Source: Legionella spiritensis
GTDB lineage: Bacteria; Pseudomonadota; Gammaproteobacteria; Legionellales; Legionellaceae
Direction: 5' to 3'
DNA length: 64,000 nt
NCBI RefSeq assembly: GCF_900186965.1
Contig: NZ_LT906457.1
Location: 584,501 to 648,500 of the forward strand
In this document: positions 35,411-44,778 of the stretch, one piece after another
Layout: every line of letters begins with the position of its first letter
How positions within the stretch are numbered: the first letter of the stretch is position 1
Made by a program: the position numbers and the translations under genes
Notes under the pieces: model-generated
What the model was told of the DNA's origin: nothing
What the model saw: only the letters and a program-made list of their open reading frames with translations
Databases searched by the model: none

Positions 35411-35445
35411 AATATTTTTTATTTCACAGTAAGCAGGATTGTAGT

Positions 35446-35455
35446 TGTACGTACA
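35446..35455. promoter_or_regulatory. Palindrome TGTACGTACA upstream of the DUF1778-GNAT pair
   Basis: A 10-bp perfect palindrome 43 bases before the antitoxin start. DUF1778 antitoxins repress their own operons through such sites. Confidence 0.45.
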
Positions 35456-35497
35456 TTGTGCTAACATTTAATTATACACATTTACGAGTATGCTGCT

Positions 35498-35839
35498 ATG
35501 GAACCAATTAAACAAAACGATAACACAAGTCATACTAAAAAAGGGCGAGCACCAGCTAGAGCACGTTCGCAATCAGGCAAATCATCCCGAATTGGGTTAA
35601 GGATATCCCCTGCCCAAGAAAGAGCTATTAAGTTGGCTTCTGAAATCAAGGGAAAATCAACTTCTGAGTTTATTTTAGATACGGCTTGCCAAGCTGCCGA
35701 ACAAACATTGTTAGACCAAAGACTTTTTATGGTGTCCAATGAGAACTTTGAAAAGTTTTCAAAGCTGCTCGACAGACCACCCATGGATAATGAAGGTTTG
35801 AAAAAATTATTTTCCAAACCGTCACCATGGGATGAATAA
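35498..35839 (+). CDS. DUF1778 antitoxin (TacA/AtaR-like)
   Basis: This 113-residue protein has a ribbon-helix-helix region (RIGLRISPAQERAIKLASEIKG) followed by the DUF1778 helix (SEFILDTACQAAEQTLLDQ) and a C-terminal toxin-binding tail. The basic first 30 residues are longer than usual. It shares one base with the GNAT toxin start. It neutralises the acetyltransferase and probably represses the promoter. Confidence 0.85.
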   Translation: MEPIKQNDNTSHTKKGRAPARARSQSGKSSRIGLRISPAQERAIKLASEIKGKSTSEFILDTACQAAEQTLLDQRLFMVSNENFEKFSKLLDRPPMDNEGLKKLFSKPSPWDE

Positions 35840-36333
35840 TGCTAAAAAAACCTGTTCCTCTTGATAATAAAATAAAAATTGACAACTTTGATAGTGGCAA
35901 CACAAACCTCGATACATGGTTGATAAAACATGCAAAGCAAGCTGGCGGAAGTGGTTCAGCTAAAACCTATGTCGTTTTTGATGATGATATACCAGTTGGT
36001 TACTACAGTTTGGCTGTCGGGCAAGTAGAGCAATCTGAGGTCCCTAAAAGAGTCGCTCAAGGAATGGGAAACTACCATATTCCTGTGATTATTCTTGCCA
36101 GAATGGCGGTTAGTAAAGATTATCAGGGTAAACAAATAGGTCGTGGCATGTTACAAGATGCTATAAAACGGTCATTGATGGTTGCTAATGAGGTGGGCGT
36201 TAGGGCTATCATTACTCACCCAATTGACGATAAAGCCGAATCATTTTATAAGCATTTTGGTTTTGAAGAATCGCCGCTAAGAGAAAAACAACTTGTTTTG
36301 TTATTAAAAGACGCTAAACGGGCATTGTCTTAG
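35839..36333 (+). CDS. GNAT acetyltransferase toxin (TacT/AtaT-like)
   Basis: This 164-residue GNAT protein has the acetyl-CoA motif RMAVSKDYQGKQIGRGML and the C-terminal FYKHFGFEES. Known relatives acetylate the amino acid on charged tRNAs and block translation. ATG and the antitoxin stop overlap (TAATG), typical of this module. Confidence 0.88.
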   Translation: MLKKPVPLDNKIKIDNFDSGNTNLDTWLIKHAKQAGGSGSAKTYVVFDDDIPVGYYSLAVGQVEQSEVPKRVAQGMGNYHIPVIILARMAVSKDYQGKQIGRGMLQDAIKRSLMVANEVGVRAIITHPIDDKAESFYKHFGFEESPLREKQLVLLLKDAKRALS

Positions 36334-36390
36334 TTGCCGAGCTTTTTGTTAAAACAAGTCTATATTCAGATATTACACATATAATTCGTG

Positions 36391-36407
36391 ATTCGCGAAT
36401 TGCGAAT
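36391..36407. repeat. 17-bp repeat ATTCGCGAATTGCGAAT, copy 2
   Basis: Identical to 29293-29309, preceded here by an extra half-site ATTCGTG. It lies 58 bases downstream of the GNAT gene. Confidence 0.5.
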
Positions 36408-36496
36408 TATATAACCAACGATGTTAATTATAGCCAGAAAGCTAATATAAATTGTCCCAGCGTCCCACTACTGAGAATTTATGGGGGACGGCTATA

Positions 36497-36612
36497 AGCC
36501 AGTTATCACGTGGTTGTCCCGTGTGTCCCTTTTGTCCCAGGCATTTTTTATATGTCTACAAATACAGCCTTCAATTGCTGAATTTAATCCCATTGGAATA
36601 TTAACAAGCGCA
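36497..36612. repeat. 116-bp direct repeat with GTCCC motifs, copy 2
   Basis: It matches 32523-32638 with three mismatches. It lies in the non-coding stretch 36334-36906 between the GNAT and Fic genes, where no gene is seen. Confidence 0.8.
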
Positions 36613-36787
36613 ATTATCTTGGGTTGAGTCTATAAATGTTCTGATCTTCATAAAACCCAAAGTTACCGGCATGAATCACCATATCGGCATTAGTTTGAAC
36701 TACCAGTTGATTGATGATATCCAAATTTCCTCTTATCACTGATTAATAGGATTCTGTGTATCCAAATTCACTTGGTTTTATTTAAAG

Positions 36788-36902
36788 TCATGTTAAAGAA
36801 ATCCAGATAATTTAACTTATGTCACGTCTCATGTTAAAGAAATCGCATTTTTTTAACATGAGAATAAAGTCATGTTAAGAATTTTGGATTTCTTTAACAT
36901 GA
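36788..36902. repeat. TTAACATGA inverted-repeat cluster
   Basis: Two 33-bp hairpins with arms TCATGTTAA and TTAACATGA (36829-36861 and 36870-36902) follow a half-copy at 36788. The same arrangement is at 45838-45911. They lie directly at the 3' end of the Fic gene and may act as terminator, small-RNA or binding sites. Confidence 0.6.
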
Positions 36903-36906
36903 CTAT

Positions 36907-37995
36907 TTAATCTACAGCAGGAATATTCATCAATAGTCGATAAAGGTTATCATTCAGATATAAATTGTCTTTTGCTATCTTGTGTTTGGATAACAATTTA
37001 ATTTGAACCAGCTCATCCAAGTATTTTGAGGCTGTTTGACGAGATTTGCCGGTATCGTTCACCACAAACTCTATTTTGGTATAGGGATGCTTAAATAAAT
37101 TATTGAGTAATTCATGGCTATAAACTTTAGGCAATTTTTCTTTCATTTCCACTTTATAGTTTTGCATTAATGTCCTGATCTCACTGATTATAAGTGTTGT
37201 TTGTTTTGCCGTACTTTCAACTGCTTTTAGCATAAAAAGTATCCATGACTCCCAATCTTTTTCATCGCGTACTTTTTGTAATAGTGAATAGTATTGTTGT
37301 TTATTCTGGTTAATATAACGTGACAAATACAAAATTGGTGTATCCAGCAAACCTTGTTTTACCAAATACAGAATATTAAGAATCCGCCCTGTTCTTCCAT
37401 TGCCGTCATAAAAAGGATGAATACTTTCAAATTGATGATGAATTAATGCCATTTTTACCAGATCATCATAGCCACTGCGCTCATCTTCATTGATAAATCG
37501 CTCCAAATCAGTCATCAATCGAATAATCTCATCCCTATCCTGGGGTGGTGTGTAAATGACTTCACCAGTCTGATCATTCTTCAATTGCGTACCTGCTTGA
37601 GTACGAAAACCAGCGTCATTTTCTTCAAGTGTTTGCTGAATAGTTAATAGCGTATTATTGGTGATCAATCCCATTTCTTTGACTATCTTATACCCACGAT
37701 TTAATGCTTGGGCATAGCTATGCACTTCTTTTGCGCTATGGGATACAAAATTTTTGGATTCATAATCACTGCGATATAGATCATCATGCGTGGTGATTAT
37801 ATTCTCAATAGCAGAACTTTCCTTGGCCTCTTGCAAGGATAAAGTACCAATCAAAATATATTGATTAGGAATATTCGCAGCAACCCCTTTTACCTCCCCC
37901 AATGCCTGATGGGCTTTAGCTGCTGCTTTTAAAACAGCTTTGGTTTCAAGATCATCCAACTCGAATAAAGATGATATTGAATCTTTTGAAATCAT
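36907..37995 (-). CDS. Fic-domain AMP-transferase, class II
   Basis: This 362-residue protein has an N-terminal Fic_N domain with the inhibitory helix motif SSAIEN (about 60-65), the catalytic Fic motif HPFYDGNGRTGR (near 197), and a C-terminal winged helix (TGKSRQTASKYLDELV). It lacks a separate antitoxin, since the inhibitory motif is in the same chain. Family members transfer AMP to hydroxyl groups of target proteins. The single gene sits between the repeats and the integrase. There is no secretion signal visible, so an internal target is as likely as a host one. Confidence 0.88.
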   Translation of the reverse strand: MISKDSISSLFELDDLETKAVLKAAAKAHQALGEVKGVAANIPNQYILIGTLSLQEAKESSAIENIITTHDDLYRSDYESKNFVSHSAKEVHSYAQALNRGYKIVKEMGLITNNTLLTIQQTLEENDAGFRTQAGTQLKNDQTGEVIYTPPQDRDEIIRLMTDLERFINEDERSGYDDLVKMALIHHQFESIHPFYDGNGRTGRILNILYLVKQGLLDTPILYLSRYINQNKQQYYSLLQKVRDEKDWESWILFMLKAVESTAKQTTLIISEIRTLMQNYKVEMKEKLPKVYSHELLNNLFKHPYTKIEFVVNDTGKSRQTASKYLDELVQIKLLSKHKIAKDNLYLNDNLYRLLMNIPAVD

Positions 37996-38023
37996 AAGAA
38001 AATTCCCCTAGGTTTAAATATCA

Positions 38024-39250
38024 TCATACGCTTTGTCCTTCCATATGCTCAAGCAAGAAATTGGCAATCTGCTGCATAGGTTTACGCAATCGCTCCACAT
38101 CCTTCATGATATATCCGGCCGTTACATCATGATTCATCTTATGATTTAACAATCGTTTCAGGGCATACGCTGGTAAATCAAGACTGTCGGCGATGGTGGC
38201 AAAGGTTCTTCGTAAATCGTGCAGGGTAAATGGCACACCGGATAACTCGGCCACTTTATAAACGGCTTTTTTAGGCTCATAGATATAGCCGGTTTTACTC
38301 TCAGACGGGAAAATATACTCACTGGTTTTATACCGGCTTCTGCGTTCCATTAAGCCATAAACAAAATCGGACATGGGCAGGGTATGGACTTCGTGGTTTT
38401 TGGTGTCTTGCAGGGTAATGGTTTTGGATTTGAGATCAATATCGTCCCAACGCAGAGAAGCCGCTTCCATTTTGCGCATGCCGGTAAACAACAGCAACAG
38501 GAAATAGTCGTGCCAGAGTAGGGCGTTGCGGTAGCTATCTGTCTCGACCAAGATAATCACCGCTTTATACCAGTCTGCTAACTGGTGGGGTTTAATGACG
38601 GTTTGTTTGCGATCCACCCGATACCAGGCTCGGGTGTGTGACAGGTATTTGACCGGATTGATGGTGATGATCGGATGGCCGTTGCCATCCTGATATTCAT
38701 ACATGGCATAATTAAAAATAGCCCGTAATACCCGCATGGCATTATTGGCTCGTGCCTTGCTATTGGTTTGGCCATGCTTGGTATGTCGTTTGGCTATCAT
38801 CTCCCGGGTAATATTCACCAGCGGTTTATCAAGCCAGTCTGGTGCGACTTCATGCAGCACACATTGATAATCAGTTAAGGTGCGTGGTTTTAAATCTTTC
38901 CTTGCCTTGAGGTAGTCATTCAACACTTGCTGTAAAGTCATGGCATGAACTTTTTTGGTTTTTTTCTCTGCAATGGGGTCATCCCCTCTGGCGACACTAC
39001 CCAACAGGCTTTTGGCTTGCTTTCTGGCTTCTTCAACCGTTAGGTTGCCGTATTTACCCAAAGTCACTCTTTTGACCTTGCCACTGATTCTGGTTTCAAC
39101 GATGAAGCTTTTCACGCCACTTGAGGTAACTCTTAAAGCGAATCCTTTCAAACTGTCATCACGATAAAACGTTTGGGTTTTTCCGGGAATGTGTTCGAGT
39201 TTATCAACGATGGTTTTGGTTAATTTAATACCATTTCCGCTTGCTGCCAT
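38024..39250 (-). CDS. Tyrosine-recombinase integrase (P4/DUF4102 type)
   Basis: A complete 408-residue integrase: N-terminal DUF4102 arm-binding domain (SFIVETRISGKVKRVTLG), core-binding region (MTLQQVLNDYLKARKDL) and catalytic domain with Arg in FTGMRKMEAASLRW, HDLRRTFATIAD, His in LLNHKMNHD and the Tyr nucleophile in GYIMKD. It lies 158 bases from attR and reads away from it. It recombines the 41-bp sites at the tRNA gene. Confidence 0.92.
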   Translation of the reverse strand: MAASGNGIKLTKTIVDKLEHIPGKTQTFYRDDSLKGFALRVTSSGVKSFIVETRISGKVKRVTLGKYGNLTVEEARKQAKSLLGSVARGDDPIAEKKTKKVHAMTLQQVLNDYLKARKDLKPRTLTDYQCVLHEVAPDWLDKPLVNITREMIAKRHTKHGQTNSKARANNAMRVLRAIFNYAMYEYQDGNGHPIITINPVKYLSHTRAWYRVDRKQTVIKPHQLADWYKAVIILVETDSYRNALLWHDYFLLLLFTGMRKMEAASLRWDDIDLKSKTITLQDTKNHEVHTLPMSDFVYGLMERRSRYKTSEYIFPSESKTGYIYEPKKAVYKVAELSGVPFTLHDLRRTFATIADSLDLPAYALKRLLNHKMNHDVTAGYIMKDVERLRKPMQQIANFLLEHMEGQSV

Positions 39251-39267
39251 AATATACCCTTAAAATC

Positions 39268-39288
39268 TCATGTAGACGCCATGTAGAC
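39268..39288. repeat. Integrase upstream repeat near attR
   Basis: Two ATGTAGAC repeats, the partner of 23392-23412. The spacing and place fit an arm-type integrase binding site. Confidence 0.55.
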
Positions 39289-39407
39289 ACTTTATTTAAA
39301 ACCAAATAAATTTCAATATGGCAAATTATGGCTTATAAGCGTTGATTTTAAAAGGTTTTTGAAAGAATTTAAAATTTGATAAAACGTGCTAAAACCCGTA
39401 TTTTACA

Positions 39408-39448
39408 GACTCATAATCCGTTGGTCCAAGGTTCAAGTCCTTGTGGGC
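39408..39448. repeat. attR: 41-bp direct repeat of the tRNA 3' part
   Basis: Exact copy of 23301-23341. The following bases (TAACCA against CCACCA) diverge, which marks the old chromosomal junction. Confidence 0.92.
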
Positions 39449-39541
39449 TAACCAATTTAAGCCTTTAAAATCAACGATCTACGTTGATTACCTATTTTAG
39501 TTCAGAAGCCTTTGCGTGACCTAGATCACGTATTTACAAAC

Positions 39542-39790
39542 TTACTTGCTGAATCCCTTGAGTATTTTGACTGGCCTGTCTGCTCTTAGGGTTTCGGGCT
39601 CATCAACTTCGGGGGCACTAATCAAGAATACAAAACGGCTCATCCCCCCTATATTTTTTCCGGTTTTGTCGCAAAACATTTTGGAACCAGTTAATTTCCA
39701 TCTTTTTTGCCAGAGCATCTTGATGGTAAGTTTCAGATAGAGGCATTTTAAAAAAGACATCATATTGATGTTGGTACCTGGTTTGTTCAT
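39542..39790 (-). CDS. Small basic protein, uncertain
   Basis: An 82-residue frame with plausible composition in its second half (GGMSRFVFLISAPEVDEPET) but no ribosome-binding site and no family. It fills most of the gap between attR and the serine hydrolase gene. It may be a decayed fragment. Confidence 0.3.
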   Translation of the reverse strand: MNKPGTNINMMSFLKCLYLKLTIKMLWQKRWKLTGSKMFCDKTGKNIGGMSRFVFLISAPEVDEPETLRADRPVKILKGFSK

Positions 39791-39857
39791 TGTTCTCTGA
39801 GAAAAAAAACAGAAAATTACTATTTCCCAGAAGTCTTATTCGACAAAACCCATTGCC

Positions 39858-41366
39858 CTACAAAACAGTTAAGTACTCTTTAAAAAGCGTTGTAGGGAGG
39901 TGTCGGCCCTGGCCAAATATATTCATAAGAATAACAATAGTTGAATCAGTTTGAGGATTATACATTATCAATGAACTATATCCGACAAATTCGCCCGTAT
40001 GCCCAATCCAACCTTGGATTTCTCCTATGCCCATTCCGTACTTATCATATTCGGGACAATTAACCGGCCCTCTTCCGGGAACAGTATCAGCACATGGGGA
40101 AAAAACTATAGGCATTAGACTGGCTATACGTATATTTTGTATTGCTGGAGACAATAATTGACCTTTTCCTAACGCAATGGCCCATACATGTAAATCTTCC
40201 AAACGTGAAGTCATAGCACCTGAGGCTGCTGCACTTGTAGGACTAGTATTAGTTAGATCTTCCAGTGGAGCGAATCCATAACCATGGGCAAAGGGTTCAG
40301 GCATGGGAACAGTATTAACATAAAACGTTTGAGACAGTTTAAGTGGAGTGAGTATGCGTTGAATGATTTCATTCGCAATAGGATTATGCGTTATCATTTC
40401 AATAATGATTCCTAAAATTACTGTATTCGTATTGGAGTAATGCCAATTCGCTCCAGCAGGAAAATAGGGAAGGTTAGTATTAGCTATTGAAACAAGTTGC
40501 ATAGGTAACCATACACGTGTTAAATCACTGATAAACTCACTCACAAAATCGGGATCTTCAGTATAATTAAAAATGCCGCTGGTCATGTCAGCAAGTTGTT
40601 CCATGGTTGCATTATCGTTTTGAAGACCTGGTAAAAATTGACTTAAAGGTGTGTTTAATTGAAGCAACTCCTGCTCAATCAATTGCAACATGACCGTTAC
40701 AGTAAATGATTTAGTAATACTCCCTATCCTAAAATGATCAGAACGACTTATCAGTCTTGGCGTAGACAAATCAGCAAAACCATCCTCTATAATTAATTGA
40801 CCTGAACCACCAACCCAGATACCAGATACTATTCCGGGAATACCATACTGTTGTCTAAATTGGTTGGTAATGGCACGTAATTGGGCTGTTGTCGTATTAG
40901 GTAAGCATTTTCCTGGTAAACAAGGGGTAATTTCGACATTCAATTGATCTTGGAAACTTGGTTGTGAACAAAGAAAAGGGCTAGGACTATTATCTCCTCC
41001 ACCTTTGGTTTTACAAATAACAGGTCCTGAATGTACTGATTTCATAAGACTGGCGTTTAATTGAAGATTTAGTATGCAAGACTGGTTGGGCGCTAATAAA
41101 AAGGGATTGCTACATAATCCTGAACCTGTTAATTGATTGACTCCATCAATAGGGGACATAGTGAGTAATCTGGATATTTTGGTATTATTGACAATCTGAT
41201 ATTGTGCATAACTAATCTCATTAGCAAGTAGTTCATCAGGAGCTTTCTTTATTGCAATGACACTAAATGTTGGTTTTGAAACTGTATTGCTTGTGATCGC
41301 GTGCAGCTGAAAGGTTGCGAGGAATAAACCACTGCAAATAAGATATTTTAATACCTTTTTAATCAT
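39858..41366 (-). CDS. Exported serine hydrolase of the beta-lactamase (class C/DD-peptidase) fold
   Basis: This 502-residue protein has a signal peptide (LKYLICSGLFLATFQLHA) and an N-terminal domain (about 30-150) with the GLCSNPFLLAPNQSCILNL pattern often found at the front of Legionella exported proteins. The catalytic domain carries SITK (the SxxK motif), YSNT (YxN) and GHTGE (HxG). Such enzymes act as peptidases, esterases or lactamases. No operon partner is seen. The substrate is unknown. Confidence 0.82.
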   Translation of the reverse strand: MIKKVLKYLICSGLFLATFQLHAITSNTVSKPTFSVIAIKKAPDELLANEISYAQYQIVNNTKISRLLTMSPIDGVNQLTGSGLCSNPFLLAPNQSCILNLQLNASLMKSVHSGPVICKTKGGGDNSPSPFLCSQPSFQDQLNVEITPCLPGKCLPNTTTAQLRAITNQFRQQYGIPGIVSGIWVGGSGQLIIEDGFADLSTPRLISRSDHFRIGSITKSFTVTVMLQLIEQELLQLNTPLSQFLPGLQNDNATMEQLADMTSGIFNYTEDPDFVSEFISDLTRVWLPMQLVSIANTNLPYFPAGANWHYSNTNTVILGIIIEMITHNPIANEIIQRILTPLKLSQTFYVNTVPMPEPFAHGYGFAPLEDLTNTSPTSAAASGAMTSRLEDLHVWAIALGKGQLLSPAIQNIRIASLMPIVFSPCADTVPGRGPVNCPEYDKYGMGIGEIQGWIGHTGEFVGYSSLIMYNPQTDSTIVILMNIFGQGRHLPTTLFKEYLTVL

Positions 41367-41713
41367 TTTTTATACCATTCGTAGTTAAATCAAAATTCAG
41401 GTATGCGCAGCCCTGGTTAAATCTGTATTATCGATTAACAATTGTCTTATCGAATTTCATGCTTTCAGGTTTTTTCGCAACTTTTTTGATGGGTTCAAGA
41501 GAGATATATTTTAGGTGCAACGATGTATTGAGTCCATAAAACAGTTCAATAATATTATTACAATCGCCTGAAAAGTATAAGATAAGAGCAACTTGTTCGA
41601 TGATGTGTTATTTAAAAAATGGACAATAATGTGGGGCTGTAAATAGCTCGGGTTTTGCCGAAAAAAATTGTCTGAGCGGATAGTATCCTCATTTTTTCTT
41701 GGGGAGTATAAAC
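41367..41713. other. Intergenic DNA without recognisable gene
   Basis: I see no convincing coding region or RNA. It may include the decayed left end of the IS6-family element that starts coding at 41714; no clear inverted repeat is visible. Confidence 0.4.
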
Positions 41714-41830
41714 GATGCTCAGTTTCAAGTGGCGACATTTTAAGCAGGATATCATTTTGATGCTGATCAGATGGTACTTGGCCTATTCATTGAGTTACCG
41801 GGACGTTGAAGAGCTGGCACTGGAACGGGG
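41714..41830 (+). pseudogene. IS6-family transposase N-terminal fragment
   Basis: The frame from the ATG at 41714 reads FKWRHFKQDIILMLIRWYLA then YSLSYRDVEELALERG, the typical start of IS6/IS26-type transposases. After Gly at about 41830 the similarity ends and a stop follows. The remaining 80 percent of the gene is missing. Confidence 0.75.
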
Positions 41831-41833
41831 GTC

Positions 41834-42192
41834 TGAAAGTAGATGTAAAAGATAAGCCAGATTTGGGTTTAGATGTTTTTTTAACTGATTTTTTACCGCA
41901 AAAGCCTGTAAAAATATTCGGTCTCAGCGAACAATGGCCAGCTATGAATATGTGGTCCGAGCAGTTTTTTAGAGATCGTTATGGAGAAATAATAGTTCCA
42001 GTTAGGAAATATACGGCAACTGCATATGAAAAAATACATATGAAGCTTCTTAACTATCTTGATTATTGGAAAAATATTGATTTAGAGAATAAAACTTCAC
42101 AAGATATTTTATACTTGGCTGAAATGAATCTAACAATCCGCTTTATTCATAGCGATGGCTCAGTAATATTGGAATATTATGGTAGCAGTTAA
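41834..42192 (+). pseudogene. Fragment of a cupin-like/JmjC protein
   Basis: The frame includes VKIFGLSEQWPAMNMWSEQF then FRDRYGEIIVPV, typical of the N-terminal part of cupin_8/JmjC hydroxylases, then YLDYWKN and LYLAEMNL. The iron-binding HxD part is not reached before the stop at 42192. The 5' end is fused to the IS6 fragment. It is therefore truncated on both sides and surely inactive. Confidence 0.6.
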
Positions 42193-42217
42193 GGGATAAG
42201 TTAGATTAGCGAACTCC

Positions 42218-42391
42218 TTAATCATTAATGTCCTTAAAAATTTCTTTTAACAGCTCTTTATTAAAATTAAACCTAACTTCTTTATTTAATGATGAAATAT
42301 AAGCGTAGACATTTATGCTTCTAGGATTTGTCTTTTTACATTCCTCTATAAAATCATATCCAAGATATCGCGCAGGTATATATTTCGCCAT
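42218..42391 (-). CDS. Possible small protein or gene fragment, 57 residues
   Basis: This ATG-started frame reads YIPARYLGYDFIEECKKTN and NKEVRFNFNKELLKEIFKD, with a natural composition. No ribosome-binding site is seen and no family recognised. It may be an independent small gene or the tail of a lost one. Confidence 0.4.
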   Translation of the reverse strand: MAKYIPARYLGYDFIEECKKTNPRSINVYAYISSLNKEVRFNFNKELLKEIFKDIND

Positions 42392-42561
42392 GCTGTATAA
42401 ATTTTAGGTAAGCTATCTTCAACTGCGTTATTTTTAGGCATGCTAAAGTCAACAATGCTTAATCTTTTCCAAAAACAAAACCGTAACTATATCCATGCCT
42501 ACCATCGAAGCGCAATTTTAGTGTTTCATCCACCGTGTATTAAAAAGGGAAATTAGTGGAC

Positions 42562-43089
42562 TTATAGTCTTGTTATTCTCTGCAGGACTTTATCCTTATC
42601 AATAAAAAAATGTTTTAACGCTGCTGCAATATGGATAATCATTAAAAATATCAAAATATAACTCAGCCATTTATGTATACTTAGAAATAAAGATTCCAGC
42701 GTATCATTCGGCTCTAATAATTCTGGTAAATTAAACCCAAGAAAAGTGACGGGTAAATCAGAAACAGAAAGAAGTAACCAACCAGTCATGGGGATTATAA
42801 ACATGAAGGCGTAACAAAAATATACCACACACTTTGAAACCAGCTGTTCCCAAAATGGGAGCGTTGCCAAAGATGGAGAAATATTGATAAGTCTCCAGAT
42901 GAAACGAATACATACCCAAATTAATATTGATATACCTATATCTTTATGCCACTCATATAAAGTAAAACGCATAGGAATTCGGGTCATCACCAGCCCTAAT
43001 ATTACAACTGCAATCATAAGCACGGCCATTAACCAGTGCAGAAATATACTGATTACACCATAATGATCTTCATTATTTTGAATCTGCAT
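42562..43089 (-). CDS. Cytochrome b561-type membrane protein
   Basis: This 175-residue protein has four membrane helices and paired haem-ligand histidines (IFLHWLMAVL, LYEWHKDIG, SIHKWLSY, MIIHIAAAL). Family members move electrons between quinol and periplasmic partners. It lies 11 bases downstream of the dihaem cytochrome c gene on the same strand, so the two probably work as an electron chain. Confidence 0.85.
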   Translation of the reverse strand: MQIQNNEDHYGVISIFLHWLMAVLMIAVVILGLVMTRIPMRFTLYEWHKDIGISILIWVCIRFIWRLINISPSLATLPFWEQLVSKCVVYFCYAFMFIIPMTGWLLLSVSDLPVTFLGFNLPELLEPNDTLESLFLSIHKWLSYILIFLMIIHIAAALKHFFIDKDKVLQRITRL

Positions 43090-43100
43090 GACTATGTTCT

Positions 43101-44510
43101 CTATAGTGTTTTAAGATATTCTAAAAGCGCATCTGTATCTTCTTTGGATAATCCTTCCTTAGGAAATCGATGTCCCTGGTTACTTAGACCATAAATATTA
43201 GTTTGATAATAAAGACGCTTTTCTTGCGCAGATTTTATAGTATCCGGAAGGCGAGAAAATTCCTTTATTTCCAGCCCTACCCTATTTTGATCGTATCCAT
43301 CTTCCATTCTAAGCCAAACTGAAGGACGTTTATCCGGGTTTAACAAATGCCATAACGTTGGAACAGAGCCATTATGTAAATATGGTGCGGTAGCCCAAAT
43401 GCCATCCAGTGGCATAGCAACGTAGGCATTTTTTGTTAAATTTAAAGGCGTCTTTCCATAGTATCCTATCCATGTGCTCACCAGGTGTTTTTTAAAATCG
43501 ATAGATAAAAGCGTTCTTGCCGGATCTGTTCCGAGATCTTCAAGATTAATCAACCGTTCAGGATAATATCGTTTATCACCATATTTCCCATGGCAGAAGG
43601 CACATTGAGAACGAAATATCTTTTGACCCTTTTTCGCTAACTCCATATCAATTTTCCAGGGATACTTGGGAGATCGTAATGAATCAATCCAGGCAAGTAT
43701 AGATTTAAAATCGTTATCCCAATGATAGATAGTCTCAGCAGGAACAGAAAAATCAAATACAAACTGCATGATATCTCGATGTGATTTCTGTACGAAGCCA
43801 TCATAATAAAGGTTTTTTTTATGGTGGACATTCCAGAATGCGGGCGTATCCATAGGTATATTCAATGCCTGATGAGATGGCTTAGGAAACTGAAGTTTTT
43901 CTGGTGTAAGCTGCAAATCATTGTTCCGAACAAGCATATACAAAACAGCACCTGCCCAGGCATTGTTTACTCCTCGCACAGGATCAGGTGCTTCTGGTGG
44001 TAATATTTTTGGTGCGGGTTTTATCTTTTTATTCGATTTCACAAAAAGAAGGGCCAGGTCTTCATTAAATGTGGCAAAATTAATATGGCTATTTCCAAGT
44101 CCTAATATCACTGTTCCAGCAACCTTACCACCATGGCAGGCCAGACAGTTTATTGAAAGGTTATTTTTACTATCCCGAGTAAACTGTTGTGGTATATCAC
44201 CCTTTAAACGGTCAGGACTTTCTTGAAAACCATAGCGCTTTAGAGCCATTGTCCGCCGCTCACTTTGCGACGCTTTTCTAGCCAGTGATCGCAACGGTTC
44301 TGGCCAGACAGTCCAAAGGGTATTATAATCCTCTTCATTTAAAAGTGGTGGAGCAAACGGTTTATTTAACAGGAGCCAATAACCGCGTTGTGGTAGAGAT
44401 AAATTAGCAGGCTCCGGGTTCAATTTATTTGCTTTGGCATATGGCAGACAGCATAAAGTTAAACTCAACACCAGAATCCGACCTAATTTAGGCATGGATA
44501 TAATTTTCAT
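43101..44510 (-). CDS. Exported dihaem cytochrome c, possibly RoxA/MauG-related
   Basis: This 469-residue protein has a signal peptide (LVLSLTLCCLPYAKA) and two haem sites, CLACH (about 134) and CAFCH (about 303). The segment APYLHNGSVPTLWHLLNP near the C-terminus is shared by dihaem peroxidase-like and rubber-oxygenase-like cytochromes. It is probably reduced or oxidised by the membrane b561 encoded next. The family assignment is to superfamily only; RoxA-like dioxygenase activity is a possibility, not shown. Confidence 0.8.
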   Translation of the reverse strand: MKIISMPKLGRILVLSLTLCCLPYAKANKLNPEPANLSLPQRGYWLLLNKPFAPPLLNEEDYNTLWTVWPEPLRSLARKASQSERRTMALKRYGFQESPDRLKGDIPQQFTRDSKNNLSINCLACHGGKVAGTVILGLGNSHINFATFNEDLALLFVKSNKKIKPAPKILPPEAPDPVRGVNNAWAGAVLYMLVRNNDLQLTPEKLQFPKPSHQALNIPMDTPAFWNVHHKKNLYYDGFVQKSHRDIMQFVFDFSVPAETIYHWDNDFKSILAWIDSLRSPKYPWKIDMELAKKGQKIFRSQCAFCHGKYGDKRYYPERLINLEDLGTDPARTLLSIDFKKHLVSTWIGYYGKTPLNLTKNAYVAMPLDGIWATAPYLHNGSVPTLWHLLNPDKRPSVWLRMEDGYDQNRVGLEIKEFSRLPDTIKSAQEKRLYYQTNIYGLSNQGHRFPKEGLSKEDTDALLEYLKTL

Positions 44511-44598
44511 ACAATTCCCTTTGACTTATATTCAACTTTATTTGACTAGATTAACTAAATATGTACCCATTATACTTCAAAATGTGGAATTAGTAGCA

Positions 44599-44778
44599 AT
44601 GGGAAATCATAAATTCATTTTCGCATTAGGTATTTTAGTTGGGTCTTTTATTGGAGCAAATATCCTATCGACTTGTGGCATACAATTTATCTGGAGCTTA
44701 TGCGGGATATTGGGACTAATTATTTTTATAATTAGTCAACCTGGCATAATTGAAAGGAAGGCCATTAATTTCAACTAA
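44599..44778 (+). pseudogene. Fragment of a membrane transporter
   Basis: A 59-residue frame with two hydrophobic helices (FIFALGILVGSFIGANILS; FIWSLCGILGLIIFIIS) and the look of the last helices of a major-facilitator protein. It has no upstream part. It is probably a remnant, though a small membrane protein is not excluded. Confidence 0.4.
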
